The notes: generated by a model not told the origin, from the letters alone. Counted from the first letter of the stretch, positions 55,059-64,000 are shown. The stretch is 64,000 bases of DNA from Bradyrhizobium sp. WSM471 (GCF_000244915.1 NZ_CM001442.1:1674001-1738000), one strand, 5' to 3'. Made by a program: numbers and translations.

Positions 55059-56786
55059 ATGGCCGGTAACGATGATTTCCGCATCCGTCCCGGCCGCATC
55101 CGCTCGACGCGCCCGGCTCGGACAAAACCGTTCCTGGCGCAGGCCCTCACAGCTGCGCAGAAGGCCGGCGGCCTCTCACATGGTGGCCGCAGCCATGGCA
55201 GCACGTTTGGGCGCGGCCGCGCGGCGAGCCTTGCCGCGACCCGGCTCCTCAACAACCGTGCCCGCAGCGCCATCGTCAAGGCGCGTGTTGTGCGCCGGAT
55301 GCGTTCGCCAGGCGCCCTGCGTGCCCATATCGGTTATCTCCAGCGCGACGGCGTCACCCGCGACGGAGCACCCGGCAAGCTCTTTGACGCTAGCGGCGAT
55401 GAGGCCGACGGCCGCGCCTTCGCCGAGCGCTGCGAGGACGATCGGCATCATTTCCGATTCATCGTCTCGCCCGATGATGCCACTGAGCTGGAAAGCTTAC
55501 GAACCTTCACCCGCGAACTGATGGATCAAGCTTCGCGGGACCTTGGCACCAAACTCGATTGGGTGGCGGTTGATCATTGGAACACGGAGCACCCGCATGT
55601 CCACGTCCTCGTGAGGGGCCGTGGCGATGACGACAAGGACCTTGTCATCAGCCGGGACTATATCTCGAAGGGCTTGCGCGCCCGAGCCGGGGATCTCGTC
55701 ACGCGTGAACTCGGCCCGCGATCAGAGCTGGAGATCCGCCAAAACCTGGACAGGGAAGTGACGGCTGAACGTTGGACCAGGCTCGATCGGGTGCTGGCCC
55801 GGGAAGCAGGGGCGGCGGACGGGGTCATTGATCTGCGGCCGGACCGGGAAGCCGCGCGCGACCCGTTGCGTGAGATCCGGATCGGAAGGATGCGCAACCT
55901 CGAGCGGCTGGGCCTGGCCGAGCCGGCGGGGCCGGCGCGCTGGGTCCTGGCGGCTGACGCGGAGCAGCGCCTGCGAGCGCTTGGCGAGCGTGGCGACATC
56001 ATCAAGCGGCTGCACAAGAGCCTCACGAAGGATGGCGCCGCACGCGCACCGTCATCCTGGGCACTCGAAGGCGAGCGCCATGGCGAACCCGTGATCGGCC
56101 GCCTTATCGCCCGTGGGCTTGACGATGAGCTCAGGGGCACGGCCTTCGCGGTGGTCGATGGGATCGATGGGCGCGTGCATCATCTGAAGCTGCCGGACGT
56201 CGAAGCGGCTGGCGACGGGCCTATCGGTGGCATCATGGAGCTGCGGCGGTTCGAGGATACAAGGGGCCGGCAGCGGATCGCGCTGGCTGTCCGCTCGGAC
56301 CTCAATCTTGACCAGCAGGTGACGGCGGATGGGGCGACCTGGCTCGACCGGCGCCTGGTCGCTCGTGATGGCGCCGATTTCTCTCGTGCCGGTTTCGGCG
56401 CCGAAGTCCGCGCCGCGCTCGACCACAGGATCGACGCCCTCGTAGAGAAGGGCCTCGCCAGCCGGGATGGCGACAAGGTCACACTCGGTCGCAACTTGAT
56501 TGGCACCCTACGCAACCGCGAGCTCGAGACCGTGGGGCGGCGCTTGGCCTCCGAAACCGGGCTGGCGCATTTGCCCGCGGAGGCAGGAGAGTCCGTTTCG
56601 GGGGTTTACAGCCGGAGGCTATCGCTCGCCTCCGGCCGCTTCGCCATGATCGACAACGGCCTCGGTTTCCAGCTCGTGCCCTGGTTACCGTCGCTGGAGC
56701 GTGAACTGGGCAGGCAGGTGAGCGGCATCGCCGGTCCTGGCGGGGTGGATTGGAGTTTCGGCCGCAAGCGCGACCTCTCGCTCTGA
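55059..56786 (+). CDS. Relaxase (DUF3363 / VirD2-like)
   Basis: The 575-residue product MAGNDDFRIRPGRIRSTRPA has the relaxase domain: VRRMRSPGALRAHIGYLQRDGV, RHHFRFIVSPDDATEL, WVAVDHWNTEHPHVHVLVRG with the metal-binding H-x-H near residues 175-182, and ISRDYISKGLRARAGDLV. A DUF3363 C-terminal half follows (VLAREAGAADGVIDL; LGRNLIGTLRNRELETVGRRLA). The enzyme nicks oriT and pilots the strand. It is complete. Confidence 0.88.
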   Translation: MAGNDDFRIRPGRIRSTRPARTKPFLAQALTAAQKAGGLSHGGRSHGSTFGRGRAASLAATRLLNNRARSAIVKARVVRRMRSPGALRAHIGYLQRDGVTRDGAPGKLFDASGDEADGRAFAERCEDDRHHFRFIVSPDDATELESLRTFTRELMDQASRDLGTKLDWVAVDHWNTEHPHVHVLVRGRGDDDKDLVISRDYISKGLRARAGDLVTRELGPRSELEIRQNLDREVTAERWTRLDRVLAREAGAADGVIDLRPDREAARDPLREIRIGRMRNLERLGLAEPAGPARWVLAADAEQRLRALGERGDIIKRLHKSLTKDGAARAPSSWALEGERHGEPVIGRLIARGLDDELRGTAFAVVDGIDGRVHHLKLPDVEAAGDGPIGGIMELRRFEDTRGRQRIALAVRSDLNLDQQVTADGATWLDRRLVARDGADFSRAGFGAEVRAALDHRIDALVEKGLASRDGDKVTLGRNLIGTLRNRELETVGRRLASETGLAHLPAEAGESVSGVYSRRLSLASGRFAMIDNGLGFQLVPWLPSLERELGRQVSGIAGPGGVDWSFGRKRDLSL

Positions 56787-56878
56787 CCCGCCGATCTCCG
56801 CGCCAATCTGCGCGCGACTACGACGCCGAGCGGATCGCCGTTGCGCTACCAGCTGGCGTTGCCGCATTGCCTCGGTCC

Positions 56879-58855
56879 ATGTCCGCGACAAAGATTGTCT
56901 GGAGCCAACTGATCGTCGTCTCGTTGGTCGTGCTCGCCTTCCTCTGGACAGCGACCGAGTGGACGGCTTGGCGTCTGGCCTTCCAGCCGCAGCTCGGTCC
57001 CGCTTGGTTCATGATCGGGCGCTGGCCAATCTATCAGCCAGCCGGGTTTTTCATCTGGTGGTTCAAATTCGATGCCTACGCGCCCGTCATCTTCATGCAG
57101 GGCGCATGCATCGCGGCGGGAGGCGGAATAGCTGCCGTTGGCGTTGCCATCTTCCTCTCGGTCTGGCGGGCCAAGGAAGCGCAGAACGTCACGACCTATG
57201 GCTCGGCGCAATGGGCGGATGCCCGGGAGATTCGGCGTGCCGGGCTTCTTGGCCACGACGGCGTCGTGCTCGGCCGCTTTGGCCGCAACTATTTGCGGCA
57301 CAACGGTCCGGAACATGTGCTGTGCTTTGCTCCGACGCGCTCGGGCAAGGGCGTCGGCCTTGTCATTCCGACACTTCTGACCTGGCCGAGTTCCACCATC
57401 ATCCACGACATCAAGGGCGAGAACTTCCAGCTGACATCGGGCTGGCGCGCCCGCTTTGGCCCGGTGCTCCTGTTCGATCCGACCAATCCGGCAAGTGCCG
57501 CCTACAATCCGCTGCTCGAGATCCGCAAGGGCGACTGCGAGGTGCGGGACGCACAGAACATCGCCGACATCCTCGTCGACCCGGAAGGAGCCCTCGAGCG
57601 CCGCAATCATTGGGAGAAGACCAGCCACTCCCTGCTCGTCGGCGCAATTCTCCATGTCCTGTATGCGGAAGCCGACAAGACGCTCGCCGGTGTCGCCAAC
57701 TTCCTGTCGGACCCCTCGCGCCCGATCGAGGCGACGCTGAACGCGATGTTGGCGACGCCGCATCTGGGAAAGCGGGGTCATCCCGTGGTCGCCTCGGCTG
57801 CACGGGAGCTCCTCAACAAGAGCGAAAACGAACGTTCCGGCGTGCTATCAACGACGATGAGCTTCCTGGGGCTCTATCGCGATCCCGTCGTCGCCAAGGT
57901 CACCGGCAGATGTGACTGGCGTATCCGCGAGCTCGTGGACGGGGATCGGCCGATCTCCCTTTACCTGGTGGTGCCGCCATCCGATATCGCCCGCACAAAA
58001 CCCTTGATGCGGCTCGTGCTCAACCAGATCGGACGGCGCTTGACTGAAAGCCTGGATCCCAGCCGGCGGCGGCAGCAGCTGCTCCTCATGCTCGATGAGT
58101 TCGCAGCACTCGGCCGGCTCGACTTCTTTGAGAGCCAGCTCGCCTTCATGGCCGGCTACGGCATCCGCAGCTTCCTGATCACCCAGAGCCTGAACCAGCT
58201 CGAACGTGCCTATGGCCCGAACCACGCCATTCTCGACAATTGCCATATCCGGATCGCGTTCTCGACCAACGATGAGCGCACCGCCAAGCGGGTGTCGGAC
58301 GCGCTCGGGACCGCGACCGAGATGCGGGCGATGAAGAACTATGCCGGGCATCGCCTTTCGCCATGGCTCGGCCACCTCATGGTGAGCCGGCAGGAGACCT
58401 CCCGGCCGCTGCTCACGCCTGGGGAGGTCATGCAGCTCTCGCCCGATGAGGCGATTGTGATGGTTTCGGGGGTGCACCCGATACGCGCCCGCAAGGTTCG
58501 ATATTATGAGGATCCACAACTCCAACGCCGAATCCTGACGCCCTCGCGCACGAAGCCAGTCACATCGACCACACGGTCAGATGAATGGTCGGGACAGAAG
58601 CCGATTCCGCTTTCAGCCGAATTGCTCGCTTCGCTGAGGAGCAAGACCCGCGATCCGAATGGCGGTATTCGCCGCGAGCCTGAGCTACCGCAGCATGAAG
58701 AAGTTGTGATCCGCTCCCCGCTTGCCGAAAACGAGTTCGACACTGCCCCGGATGATGCCGACGCCGAGGTCGTGCAGGCAACGGCCTTAACCCGGTCGAT
58801 GCAGGGCATGGCACGCACTGTCAGCCTCGACCCTGACGACAAAATGGGCCTCTGA
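56879..58855 (+). CDS. traG: TraG/VirD4-type coupling protein
   Basis: From ATG at 56879 (MSATKIVWSQLIVVSLVVLAFLW) the 658-residue product has two or three N-terminal membrane helices. The type IV coupling ATPase follows: Walker A APTRSGKGVG (residues about 150-159), STIIHDIKGENF, NPASAAYNPLLEI, Walker B LLLMLDEFAALG (about 401-412) and SFLITQSLNQLE. It pumps the relaxase-DNA complex to the secretion channel. The frame is open upstream to 56750, but the residues before MSATK are low-quality. Confidence 0.9.
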   Translation: MSATKIVWSQLIVVSLVVLAFLWTATEWTAWRLAFQPQLGPAWFMIGRWPIYQPAGFFIWWFKFDAYAPVIFMQGACIAAGGGIAAVGVAIFLSVWRAKEAQNVTTYGSAQWADAREIRRAGLLGHDGVVLGRFGRNYLRHNGPEHVLCFAPTRSGKGVGLVIPTLLTWPSSTIIHDIKGENFQLTSGWRARFGPVLLFDPTNPASAAYNPLLEIRKGDCEVRDAQNIADILVDPEGALERRNHWEKTSHSLLVGAILHVLYAEADKTLAGVANFLSDPSRPIEATLNAMLATPHLGKRGHPVVASAARELLNKSENERSGVLSTTMSFLGLYRDPVVAKVTGRCDWRIRELVDGDRPISLYLVVPPSDIARTKPLMRLVLNQIGRRLTESLDPSRRRQQLLLMLDEFAALGRLDFFESQLAFMAGYGIRSFLITQSLNQLERAYGPNHAILDNCHIRIAFSTNDERTAKRVSDALGTATEMRAMKNYAGHRLSPWLGHLMVSRQETSRPLLTPGEVMQLSPDEAIVMVSGVHPIRARKVRYYEDPQLQRRILTPSRTKPVTSTTRSDEWSGQKPIPLSAELLASLRSKTRDPNGGIRREPELPQHEEVVIRSPLAENEFDTAPDDADAEVVQATALTRSMQGMARTVSLDPDDKMGL

Positions 58856-58864
58856 GCGGTCGTC

Positions 58865-59314
58865 ATGAAAAAGGTCCAGCTGAGCATCTACCTCGATCAA
58901 GGTATCTTCGGTAGCCTCGAGGCTCTCGCAAAACGTCACGGCAAGCCCAAGTCTCTGGTCGCCGAGGCCGCGATCTCTTCATTCCTCTCGCCGGACGACT
59001 CCGACCGGCGGGAGGCGGCCATAGCCAAGCGGCTCGACCGCATCGTACGCATACTGGAACGGCTCGAACGGAATGACGGTGTCACGCTGGAGACGATCGC
59101 GTTGTTCGTCCGCTTCTGGCTGACGTCTACCCCAGCCCTTCCCGAGCAGTCGAGCCCAGCCGCGCGTGCCAAGGGCGGTGAGCGCTACGACCGCTTTGTC
59201 GAAGCTCTCGGGCGACGACTTTCCAGTGGATCGACGGTCCTTAAGGAAGTGAGCATGGAATCAAGCGATCCTGGGAGTACGACGTCAGTCACAGGCGATC
59301 CCGGCTCTCATTGA
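58865..59314 (+). CDS. CopG-like ribbon-helix-helix protein
   Basis: The 149-residue product MKKVQLSIYLDQGIFGSLEALAKRHGK has an N-terminal ribbon-helix-helix (KPKSLVAEAAISSFL) and a C-terminal helix. It is usually the gene before trbB in such clusters. Here no trbB follows. The end of the product (SSDPGSTTSVTGDPGSH) lies close to the break point. Confidence 0.8.
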   Translation: MKKVQLSIYLDQGIFGSLEALAKRHGKPKSLVAEAAISSFLSPDDSDRREAAIAKRLDRIVRILERLERNDGVTLETIALFVRFWLTSTPALPEQSSPAARAKGGERYDRFVEALGRRLSSGSTVLKEVSMESSDPGSTTSVTGDPGSH

Positions 59315-59760
59315 TCGACCGACCATCCTTTCTTTTCCTACGCCAGAACACGAGCGCCGTCTCCTGTCGCTTGATATCGTTGCGTCGCTGCCTTTCTGTC
59401 GCCGTCACTGCTCATCAATCCATGCGAAGCATCGGTGTTGCGGCCCCAGACGGATCACCGAAAAACTCGGCAATCGCGTTGCTGCTCTCGGGCATGTCCT
59501 GTGTAGAGCTTCCTGGGCCAAGCCGATTTTCTTCGCGGTCGTGAACTTGCTCAGTTCTTTCCGGACGACCGGGGAGTGGCGCTGGATCACCTGTTGGGCA
59601 GTAAGATCGATCGGATTGTCAAGCATCTCCCCACGCAGGGCGACCTGACCTATTGCGATCAGATGCTCGTCATCGAGGGCCGGCCTGAAGGCGTTCCGGC
59701 GCTGTGCTTTGGTGTCTTTCTCGCTGGTCTCGTCATGGTCTATATCCCTATTTTTCACCA
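59315..59760. other. Break-point region replacing the trb genes
   Basis: A minus-strand frame (59405-59761) reads MVKNRDIDHDETSEKD and DNPIDLTAQQVIQRH, but has no known relatives and its end overlaps the plus-strand frame that starts at 59576. I cannot assign either. The trb (mating-pair formation) genes expected after the CopG-like gene are absent, so a deletion or insertion junction probably lies here. Confidence 0.4.
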
Positions 59761-59880
59761 AGGCGATATAGAATACTTATCATTTAGTCTTCTTGATAAG
59801 GATAATTATCGGTCCTTGACTCGGCTGCAACAATGATATAATATCATTATCAAGAGTCAATTTTGATCAGGATACTTATC
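59761..59880 (+). promoter_or_regulatory. Operator-rich promoter of the hipBA operon
   Basis: This AT-rich stretch contains repeated TTATCA words in both orientations (TACTTATCAT twice, TTGATAAGGATAATTATC, ATTATCAAGAG). It also has a near-palindrome ATGATAT-A-ATATCAT. HipB binds such paired operators in E. coli and represses its operon. The start ATG at 59881 lies right at the last repeat. Confidence 0.55.
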
Positions 59881-60459
59881 ATGGCGTACCAAAGCGAGGA
59901 GCTTATCCGAGAAGTGCAGGGCCAGCGTGTCAAGGAGGCTATCAGCCAGCGCGCTTTGGCCGCCCGCTCCGGATTGACCCAGGCGCACATTTCCCAGATC
60001 GAAACCGGGCGCCTTGAACCGGGCCTGTCGAGCTTCATCCAAATGGCGCGGGCGCTCGACCTCGAAGTCGTGCTTGTGCCTAAAAAACTTCTTCCCGCAG
60101 TGGAGGGTGTACTCCGTTCGACCGCCCCTGAATTCTTCCAGGAAGATGGGCAGTCTGTCCTTTTTGCCAAGGGTGAACGCCTCATCGCCAAACAGAAGAA
60201 GCAGTACGGCAGTTCAGCTGCGCTCGACCGCATCGCAGAATATCTTCGCTTCCTAAAACAAGTCCGCCTTTCAAAGTCCGACCTCGCCCTCGTTACGGAT
60301 GTCATTGAGACTTTGCGTCACGATAAGGCCAGCCCGCCACCAAAGCCCGTACTAGATAATATTGCGGGCGTACTGCAGGGCCTTCGCAACCGCATCGCGC
60401 ATCCTGTGGAAGCGCCGCGTCCGGCCTATGCTTTTGATGGAGGGGACGACGATGCCTGA
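59881..60459 (+). CDS. HipB-like antitoxin/repressor with a long C-terminal extension
   Basis: The 192-residue product starts MAYQSEELIREVQGQRVKEA and has a Cro/C1 helix-turn-helix (ISQRALAARSGLTQAHISQIETGRLEPGLSSFIQMA). HipB is about 90 residues; here about 130 extra residues follow, including GERLIAKQKKQYGSSAALDR, LALVTDVIETLRHDKA and LQGLRNRIAHPVE. This unusual tail may contact HipA or the third gene. It overlaps hipA by 8 bases. The ATG at 59881 is chosen; a TTG at 59863 is possible. Confidence 0.8.
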   Translation: MAYQSEELIREVQGQRVKEAISQRALAARSGLTQAHISQIETGRLEPGLSSFIQMARALDLEVVLVPKKLLPAVEGVLRSTAPEFFQEDGQSVLFAKGERLIAKQKKQYGSSAALDRIAEYLRFLKQVRLSKSDLALVTDVIETLRHDKASPPPKPVLDNIAGVLQGLRNRIAHPVEAPRPAYAFDGGDDDA

Positions 60460-61675
60460 CGTCTCGGTTCTGGACGTTCATCTGTACGGCAAACCCATCG
60501 CCACCCTCACGCTCGTGCAGGGGGACCGGACGCTCTTTGCCTTCAATCAAAGCTATATCGACGATCCAGATCGCCCGACCCTGAGCCTGTCTTTCAAAGA
60601 CCAGTTCGGCAATCTCCTGACCGCGTTCAGGCCCTACCGCATGGTTCTTCCGCCGTTTTTCTCTAACCTGTTGCCGGAAGGACCGCTGCGCCGTTATCTC
60701 GCAGAGCGCGCGGGCGTAAAGGAAAAGCGTGAATTCTTCCTGCTGTGGATGCTGGGTCAGGATCTTCCGGGCGCATTGTCGGTCCATCCGGCGGAAGGCG
60801 AGGCCCTGCCGCCGCAGGTCGAAGAGGACTTAACGCCGGACGAGCGGCACAACATGCTGCGGTTTTCCCTGGCTGGTGTGCAGCTGAAATTCTCGGCGCT
60901 CAAGAGCAATTCCAAGAGGGGCGGCCTGACCATCCCGGTGGAAGGCGTCGGCGGATCGTGGATCGTCAAACTGCCGTCCAACCAGTACGCGGGCGTGCCC
61001 GAGAACGAATATTCGATGATGACGATCGCGAAGGCCATGGGCATGGACGTACCGGACCTTCAGCTGCTCGACGTGAACGCGATCGATGGACTGCCCGAGG
61101 GCATCGGCGAATTCAAAGGACAGGCGCTCGCCGTCAAGCGGTTTGACCGGACCGCCGACGGTCCTGTTCACATGGAAGACTTCGCGCAGGTCTTTGGCGT
61201 CGCGCCGGACGAGAAATACGAGCACGTCAATTATAAGGGGATCGCAGGTGTGCTCGGCATTGAAACCGGTGATGCCGACGTCGCCGAATTTATTCGCAGG
61301 CTCGTCTTCAGTACGCTGATCGGCAATACCGACATGCACCTTAAGAACTGGTCGCTGATCTATCCCGACCGGCGAACGCCAGCATTGTCGCCCGCTTACG
61401 ATCTGCTTTCGACCATTCCCTATATTGCGGATGACAAGATGGCGTTGAACTATTCACGCACCAAGAAAATGACCGAGTTTTCCAAAGATGAACTCAAGCA
61501 TCTTGCGGCGAAAGCGAAGATTTCTGAAAAGCTTGTCCTCGATACCGCCACCGAAACGGTGCAGCGATTCAAGCAGGTGTGGTCAGACCAGAAGAAGACG
61601 CTTCCGCTGGATAAAAAGGTGGTCGGTAGCGTCGATGCACACGCGGTCTCCATCCCGATTTACAGCGAGCTGTAG
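60452..61675 (+). CDS. hipA: HipA-like serine/threonine kinase toxin
   Basis: The 407-residue product contains an N-terminal HipA domain (LSLSFKDQFGNLLTAF; FFSNLLPEGPLRRYLAERAG), SLAGVQLKFSA, GSWIVKLPS with ATP-binding Lys173, and PENEYSMMTIAKAMGMDVP. The catalytic loop is GNTDMHLKNW (Asp294, Asn299), and the Mg-binding SPAYDLL holds Asp317. HipA in E. coli phosphorylates glutamyl-tRNA synthetase and triggers growth arrest. Its core looks intact. The gene is between its antitoxin and the nuclease-NTPase gene. Confidence 0.88.
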   Translation: MPDVSVLDVHLYGKPIATLTLVQGDRTLFAFNQSYIDDPDRPTLSLSFKDQFGNLLTAFRPYRMVLPPFFSNLLPEGPLRRYLAERAGVKEKREFFLLWMLGQDLPGALSVHPAEGEALPPQVEEDLTPDERHNMLRFSLAGVQLKFSALKSNSKRGGLTIPVEGVGGSWIVKLPSNQYAGVPENEYSMMTIAKAMGMDVPDLQLLDVNAIDGLPEGIGEFKGQALAVKRFDRTADGPVHMEDFAQVFGVAPDEKYEHVNYKGIAGVLGIETGDADVAEFIRRLVFSTLIGNTDMHLKNWSLIYPDRRTPALSPAYDLLSTIPYIADDKMALNYSRTKKMTEFSKDELKHLAAKAKISEKLVLDTATETVQRFKQVWSDQKKTLPLDKKVVGSVDAHAVSIPIYSEL

Positions 61676-61676
61676 G

Positions 61677-63956
61677 ATGCCCTACGAGTTCGGAAACCTT
61701 TCGCCAGCCGATTTCGAGGACCTCGCCCGTGACCTCGTCGGCCGCGAGCTTGGTATCCGTTTCGAGGCGTTTGCGGCCGGTCCAGACGGCGGCATGGATG
61801 GCCGACACGCCAAAGGCGGCGCAAAGATCATCCTTCAGGCCAAACATTACGCTGGCTCAACTTATCCCGGCCTCAAATCAGAACTCAAACGGGAGCGTTC
61901 GTCGATTGATCGTCTCGCGCCTAAACGCTACGTGCTTGCAACATCGCGCGCGCTGACGCCGCCCAGAAAAACAGAACTTGCGGCTCTGATAGGCCCCTCT
62001 CTCCAAAGCGAAGGTGACATTCTAGGGCCGGGGGACCTGAACGGGCTTATCAGGAAATACCCTGATACTGAGAAGTCTCATATCAAGCTTTGGCTGTCAG
62101 GCGTGGGTGTATTGGAGCGCGTCTTGCGGTCGGCTGCGCATACCGTCAATAATATCACCCGTGAAGAAATCGAAGCCAAGGTACGTGTTTATGCGCCGAA
62201 CCCGAGCTTCAATGGTGCCCGCGATACGCTGGAAGCGCATCATCTTGTGATCATTTCAGGCCCGCCGGGCGTCGGTAAGACCACGCTCGCCGAGATGCTA
62301 TCTTACGCCTATATCGCCGAGGATTGGGAGCTTGTAGCGATCCGAAGTCTCGATGACGGTTTTGCCGCCATCGAAGATTCGAAGAAACAGGTCTTCTTCT
62401 TCGATGATTTTCTCGGAAGGGTGGCGCTAGACCGGAGTGCCCTTTCGCACAAGGACTCCGATCTCGCGCGCTTTATCAAGCGCGTCCGGAAATCCCCAAA
62501 TGCGCGGTTCATTTTGACCACGCGGGCCTATATATTCGAGGAGGCCCGGCTGGTTTCCGAGTACTTAGCCGATCAGCGCCTGGATATCAGCAAATATGTG
62601 CTCGATGTCGGCATTTACACCAGACGGATCAAGGCGCGCATTCTCTACAATCATCTGCTCGTCGCGGGAACGCCGCAGAGTCACATAAGCGCGCTCATCG
62701 GAAGCGGTCATATCGCCAAGATCGTCGATCACAAGAACTATAGCCCACGCATTATCGATTGGATGACGGATAGCACCCGTGTGCGGGACATTCTGCCGGA
62801 GATCTATCCGGCCGCGTTTATCGATGCTCTCACGAATCCGAAGCAGTTATGGGACATTGCCTTCCGCACGCACATCGCGAAGATGTGCCAGCATCTCCTG
62901 CTCGCTCTCTTTTTTAGCTCCGAATACGGGGTTGGGCTCAAGGAGCTGAAGCTCTCCTATGAAAGTCTACACCCGCGCCTCTGCGCGAAATATGGCGAAG
63001 AGCACGGACCCAAGGATTTTGACGAGGCCCTGCGAACCCTTGAGGGAGGGTTCGTTAAGATCAGCGGGCCGCTCGTAAGTTTTGTGAATCCTTCTTTGCG
63101 AGATTATCTGACGGAGTATCTCAATGACGATGCGCTTCTACGTGAGATCGCCGCCTCTGCCGTCGAATCGGACTTTGCACGAGCGGTCTGGTCATATTGC
63201 AAGACCATAAGGCTTCCAGCCGATAGCCTTGCAGTTGTGGCCACGTGCTTCGCCAAGATTGCGGGTGACTTTCTTCACCTCCCGGTATGGATCAAGACGC
63301 CCGGAAAACACGGGGATTCGTTGCAACAAACCGGTCTCTCGAACACACAACGCATAGAGCTGTTAATTGCCTGGCATCGATCCAGCGGCGATCAACGATT
63401 TTCAGATCTTGCTCTCGCGCTTGCGCGCGCGCCGGTAGACGGGCTTGACTCCTGGCGCGACGGCGACGACGTAATCGAGCTCATCGCCAAATTGCGTGAC
63501 GGAGATTATTTTGACGAGTTCACTGTTGCAGGCGAGCTCGCCAATTGCCTTGAGACCGCTGCGATTGGAATGATCCACAATTGCGCTCCGGACGATCTTG
63601 AGAAAATCTCAGATGCGGTTGAAGAGTGGAAGCTGCATTTAGGCAGCGAGATTCCTCAGGCTGTTAACGAGGTCATTATAAGAGAGTTCGATGAAATAGA
63701 TAGGACTGTCGAAAGCATCGACTCGGAATCGACCCTTACGGAGCACATCGAGACTCTTAAAAAATTAGCAACTAGAACGCGTGTAAGCACAGCGGTCGTC
63801 TCTCGCGCAGTGGAAACGGTAATGGAGCGGATCGCCGTCGTCGAAGGAAGATCGACGAGATCAAGTTCGCCTTCAGTTCGCGCGTCCACTTCCGAAGCGG
63901 ACAAATTCGACGATGCAGCCCTGCAGAATTTATTCGCGCCGCTCATTCGCCGATAG
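61677..63956 (+). CDS. Mrr-like nuclease fused to STAND-type NTPase
   Basis: The 759-residue product has an N-terminal PD-(D/E)xK nuclease domain (MPYEFGNLSPADFEDLARD; GGMDGRHAKGGAKIILQAKHY) with putative active residues Asp41, Gln54 and Lys56, as in Mrr-like enzymes. A nSTAND3-type P-loop NTPase follows: SGPPGVGKTTLAEML with Lys201, VFFFDDFLG with Asp243/244, and ILTTRAYIF with the T-T-R sensor at 281-283. About 400 residues of helical sensor-like region finish it. This domain order recalls STAND anti-phage proteins. It begins one base after hipA, so all three genes are co-transcribed. I regard the assignment as solid and its defence role as inference. Confidence 0.85.
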   Translation: MPYEFGNLSPADFEDLARDLVGRELGIRFEAFAAGPDGGMDGRHAKGGAKIILQAKHYAGSTYPGLKSELKRERSSIDRLAPKRYVLATSRALTPPRKTELAALIGPSLQSEGDILGPGDLNGLIRKYPDTEKSHIKLWLSGVGVLERVLRSAAHTVNNITREEIEAKVRVYAPNPSFNGARDTLEAHHLVIISGPPGVGKTTLAEMLSYAYIAEDWELVAIRSLDDGFAAIEDSKKQVFFFDDFLGRVALDRSALSHKDSDLARFIKRVRKSPNARFILTTRAYIFEEARLVSEYLADQRLDISKYVLDVGIYTRRIKARILYNHLLVAGTPQSHISALIGSGHIAKIVDHKNYSPRIIDWMTDSTRVRDILPEIYPAAFIDALTNPKQLWDIAFRTHIAKMCQHLLLALFFSSEYGVGLKELKLSYESLHPRLCAKYGEEHGPKDFDEALRTLEGGFVKISGPLVSFVNPSLRDYLTEYLNDDALLREIAASAVESDFARAVWSYCKTIRLPADSLAVVATCFAKIAGDFLHLPVWIKTPGKHGDSLQQTGLSNTQRIELLIAWHRSSGDQRFSDLALALARAPVDGLDSWRDGDDVIELIAKLRDGDYFDEFTVAGELANCLETAAIGMIHNCAPDDLEKISDAVEEWKLHLGSEIPQAVNEVIIREFDEIDRTVESIDSESTLTEHIETLKKLATRTRVSTAVVSRAVETVMERIAVVEGRSTRSSSPSVRASTSEADKFDDAALQNLFAPLIRR

Positions 63957-64000
63957 CTGTCGCCACGTGGCCGTAGTGCATTCGGGTTTCGATTTGCGTG

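Noticed and set aside
59405..59761. Minus-strand 118-residue frame in the break-point region as a real gene
   Set aside because: It has no recognisable domain and its second half overlaps a similarly unconvincing plus-strand frame.

Overview
The window looks like part of a symbiosis island or large accessory region of a Bradyrhizobium-type alphaproteobacterium. The evidence is high GC, the tail of a rhizobial gibberellin (ent-kaurene synthase) operon at the left edge, a panB-panC pair of the kind carried on rhizobial symbiosis islands, a BacA/SbmA relic, and dense insertion-sequence debris. The species is inferred from remembered family resemblance; no database was searched.

Bases 1 to about 25,900 are a decayed patchwork. 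Truncated or frameshifted metabolic genes (MFS transporter, aldehyde dehydrogenase, BacA-like transporter, outer-membrane beta-barrel, ABC substrate-binding protein, CaiB-type CoA-transferase, HMG-CoA lyase, LysR regulator, GMC oxidoreductase, PAS-GGDEF-EAL protein) and fragments of four transposase families surround a few intact genes: a GNAT acetyltransferase, panB, panC, a YggS-type PLP protein, a MauG-like dihaem protein, a multi-pass membrane protein, and a lone 698-residue ABC-type ATPase with a CxxC zinc-hook-like motif that may be a defence gene.

Bases about 25,900 to 34,000 hold integrase and methylase scraps, small operons of short proteins, two ATP-dependent DNA ligases of the LigD ligase-domain type, a DUF3606 protein and a thermonuclease homologue. 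From 34,224 to 59,314 runs the core of an integrative and conjugative element (ICE): ArdC-type antirestriction protein, ParB-like protein, a 1,453-residue methyltransferase-helicase fusion, Toprim protein, DUF2493 protein, DUF736 protein (its leader is interrupted by a group II intron at 45,395-47,660), regulators, RepA with iteron-like repeats, DUF2840, TraF peptidase, lytic transglycosylase, relaxase, TraG coupling protein and a CopG-like protein. The mating-pair (trb) genes expected next are not present, and an IS110 relic lies where parA would be expected. The element therefore looks unable to transfer by itself.

The right edge (59,761-63,956) is a compact operon: HipB-like antitoxin with a long C-terminal extension, HipA-like kinase (8-base overlap), and a 759-residue protein joining an Mrr-like nuclease domain to a STAND-type P-loop NTPase (1-base gap). 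I regard this as the best candidate for an undescribed system, probably anti-phage or abortive-infection in character.

A caution covers the whole window. At least seven frameshifts are repaired by adding one base, usually to a G/C run (one to a T run). Some 'pseudogenes' may therefore be intact genes damaged by sequencing error rather than by evolution.
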